This document shows, one piece after another, positions 5,601-6,927 of a stretch of 6,927 nucleotides of DNA (position 1 is its first letter; each line of letters begins with the position of its first letter). The position numbers and the translations under genes were made by a program. A model generated the notes under the pieces. That model did not search any database. It had not been told where the DNA came from and worked only from the letters and a program-made list of their open reading frames with translations. The stretch covers positions 1 to 6,927 of the forward strand of contig CANGWT010000086.1 in assembly GCA_947457745.1 (NCBI GenBank), read 5' to 3'. The DNA comes from Burkholderiaceae bacterium (GTDB taxonomy: Bacteria > Pseudomonadota > Gammaproteobacteria > Burkholderiales > Burkholderiaceae).

Positions 5601-6533
5601 TTACAGCGCAAAGAACTGGCCTACTTCTAAGTGCAACTCTTTAGTCAATTCGGCACCGGTTACTTTTCCTGCTGCACCTTTTGCTTTGAGGACTTCGATT
5701 TGTCCGCCATGACAGGCGACAAAGAATGAGTTCAAAGTAATTTGAGTGATTTCACCAGGCTTGCCTTTAACAGCGCCAAAGGTAGCCACTACATGCTTAT
5801 GGCAATCGTAGATCTGTACCTTTTGTTCGCCAAATTTAGTCCAAGCGCCTGGCGCCGGATTAGATGCACGAATCAAGTTGTAGATCTGATTAATATGCGT
5901 AGCCCAATGAATTTGGGCTGCATCAATCCCAAACCAACCTTCATAATTTGCCAGCGATTCATCCTGGGCGACTTCTTGATGCTGATTGGCAACTACTAGA
6001 TCTGCAGCCTCAAGCAATGCTTTAATACCAACCGGGAAAAGATGATCAAAGTACACCTTACCTAAAGTGTCATTAGGCCCAATCACAACCTCTTTTTGCA
6101 AGATCACCTCGCCCTCATCCAAACCATCAGATGGACGGAAGATAGTTAAGCCCGTCTTCTCTTCACCCAATGCGATCGCCCAGTTAATAGCGCTAGGGCC
6201 GCGATATTTCGGCAGTAGTGATGGGTGATATTGAATCGTGCCATGTTTTGGTATCTTACAAAGCTCTTGGGGTACGAACTGCAGCACATAGGCCATGACG
6301 CAGATGTCAGCCTTGCTATCAATCATCGCTTGCGCTGCTTCAGGGCCTTTGAGAGAAGCAAATTGCAAAGGCGCTAAACCCTTTGCAATCGCGGCCTCTT
6401 TCAGCACTTCAGGCTTGGTTGATTTAGGATTGTCAGGTGGACAAAAGACGGCAACAACTTCATCTCCACGCTCTAAAAAAGCATCTAAGGCCGCCTTACC
6501 AAAATCAGCACTACCAATCAGCGCAACTCGCAT
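5601..6533 (-). CDS. Formyltransferase-fold protein, 10-formyl-THF hydrolase-like, linked to frc
   Basis: A 310-residue protein with an N-terminal formyltransferase (GART/FMT-fold) domain and a C-terminal FMT_C-like domain. Residues 1-11 start MRVALIGSADFG. The catalytic block is GTIQYHPSLLPKYRGPSAINWA (98-119) with H103. DGLDEGE (136-142) supplies the expected aspartate D139. Q101 stands where methionyl-tRNA formyltransferase and GART have asparagine. HLFPVGIK (164-171), YEGWFGID (197-204), and IRASNPAPGAWT (221-232) resemble the hydrolase domain of mammalian 10-formyl-THF dehydrogenase (ALDH1L1) more closely than Fmt, as I recall it. No aldehyde dehydrogenase domain follows. Its substrate is likely 10-formyl-THF or a related formyl donor, but which acceptor (water, CoA or another) is unknown. 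Annotation as fmt would probably be wrong. The ATG starts one base after the frc stop, with TAAGGTGATC just upstream as a strong ribosome site, so the two are an operon. Confidence 0.85.
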   Translation of the reverse strand: MRVALIGSADFGKAALDAFLERGDEVVAVFCPPDNPKSTKPEVLKEAAIAKGLAPLQFASLKGPEAAQAMIDSKADICVMAYVLQFVPQELCKIPKHGTIQYHPSLLPKYRGPSAINWAIALGEEKTGLTIFRPSDGLDEGEVILQKEVVIGPNDTLGKVYFDHLFPVGIKALLEAADLVVANQHQEVAQDESLANYEGWFGIDAAQIHWATHINQIYNLIRASNPAPGAWTKFGEQKVQIYDCHKHVVATFGAVKGKPGEITQITLNSFFVACHGGQIEVLKAKGAAGKVTGAELTKELHLEVGQFFAL

Positions 6534-6534
6534 C

Positions 6535-6927
6535 TTAGATCACCTTATCGTGGCGTAGAGCGATCAACTCATCGGTTGAGTAACCTAGTTCACTCAGAAT
6601 TTCATCAGTATGCTCACCTAGCAACGGTGAACGCGTCACGTCAGTTGGGCTGTCAGACATCTTGATTGGATTGCCCACAGTAAGGTACTTGCCACGAATT
6701 GGATGATCTACTTCAACTACAGTTCCAGTCGCACGCAATGCTGGCTCTTCTGCGATTTCTTTCATCGACAAAATTGGGCCGCAAGGAATATCGTATTTAT
6801 TCAGAATATCCATGACTTCAAACTTGGTCTTAGTCATCGTCCATTTTTCAATCTCACCAAAGATTTCCATCAAATGTGGGAGACGAGCCATCGGGGATGC
6901 AAAACGCACATCCGTAATCCAATCTTC
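6535..6927 (-). CDS. frc: Formyl-CoA:oxalate CoA-transferase, C-terminal 130 residues (cut by window edge)
   Basis: A class III (CaiB/BaiF family) CoA-transferase that moves CoA from formyl-CoA to oxalate, feeding oxalyl-CoA decarboxylase in oxalate breakdown. The open frame runs to the right window edge, so the true start is outside. The visible part begins EDWITDVRFASPMARLPHL and continues with FGEIEKWTM, KYDIPCGPILSMKEIAEEPALR, VDHPIRGKYLTVGNPIKMS and PLLGEHTDEILSELGYS. From memory this tracks the C-terminus of E. coli YfdW/Frc nearly block by block, including the small-domain return to the Rossmann core. The catalytic aspartate (Asp169 in the Oxalobacter enzyme) lies outside the window, so oxalate specificity rests on resemblance alone. 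A close CaiB-family relative with another acyl-CoA donor remains possible. The stop TAA at 6537-6535 is one base before the formyltransferase ATG. Confidence 0.87.
   Translation of the reverse strand, partial: EDWITDVRFASPMARLPHLMEIFGEIEKWTMTKTKFEVMDILNKYDIPCGPILSMKEIAEEPALRATGTVVEVDHPIRGKYLTVGNPIKMSDSPTDVTRSPLLGEHTDEILSELGYSTDELIALRHDKVI
6542..6551 (-). promoter_or_regulatory. Ribosome binding site of the formyltransferase gene, inside frc
   Basis: The minus strand carries AAGGTG just before the frc stop, within the stretch TAAGGTGATC, and the ATG follows about nine bases after AAGG. This closely resembles the 16S anti-Shine-Dalgarno complement and lies in the last codons of frc, which supports coupled translation of the two genes. 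Confidence 0.6.

Noticed and set aside
5601..6533. Annotation as fmt (methionyl-tRNA formyltransferase)
   Set aside because: Q101 replaces the usual Asn, the C-terminal half resembles the 10-formyl-THF hydrolase domain, and the gene is coupled to frc instead of def.
6907..6909. GTG at 6909 as the start of a short separate 124-aa gene
   Set aside because: The frame stays open to the window edge and the upstream residues EDWITDV belong to Frc, so this is the internal part of a cut-off gene.

Overview
This window looks like ordinary core chromosome from a betaproteobacterium of the order Burkholderiales. The best guess is a Polynucleobacter-like freshwater member of the Burkholderiaceae. This rests on recalled protein resemblance (the betaproteobacterial DUF3460 small protein, and Dcd, PanC and the decarboxylase N-terminus reading almost like Burkholderia versions), on mid-range base composition by eye, on tight gene packing, and on a short MetG. 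No database search was possible, so the genus is an inference.

Left part, minus strand (1-1711): fdhD (formate dehydrogenase maturation sulfurtransferase), dcd (dCTP deaminase) and the first 68 codons of an Orn/Lys/Arg decarboxylase. The genes lie in that order, 41 and 48 nt apart, and could be one transcription unit. A 9-bp tandem repeat just after the dcd stop codon places three stop codons in the same frame, and a small inverted repeat follows it. A 129-bp divergent region (1712-1840) separates fdhD from metG.

Middle, plus strand (1841-5572): metG (methionyl-tRNA synthetase, without the C-terminal tRNA-binding/dimerisation domain), then a 147-bp gap with a weak terminator-like hairpin. 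After that comes a compact three-gene unit: a DUF3460 small protein, scpA (kleisin subunit of the SMC-ScpAB condensin) and panC (pantothenate synthetase). The genes of this unit overlap by 8 nt and 4 nt, so they are probably translationally coupled.

Right part, minus strand (5601-6927): the 3' end of frc (formyl-CoA:oxalate CoA-transferase) followed after 1 nt by a formyltransferase-fold protein. That protein resembles the 10-formyl-THF hydrolase domain of formyl-THF dehydrogenase more than true Met-tRNA formyltransferase. The pair suggests an oxalate/formyl-CoA/formate unit linked to folate C1 metabolism. It converges on panC across a 28-bp gap with no GC-rich hairpin.

I see no tRNA, rRNA, CRISPR array, insertion sequence, phage gene or toxin-antitoxin pair. 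No stretch over 150 bp lacks a gene. The most interesting item is the frc-formyltransferase pair. No clearly new system is visible.
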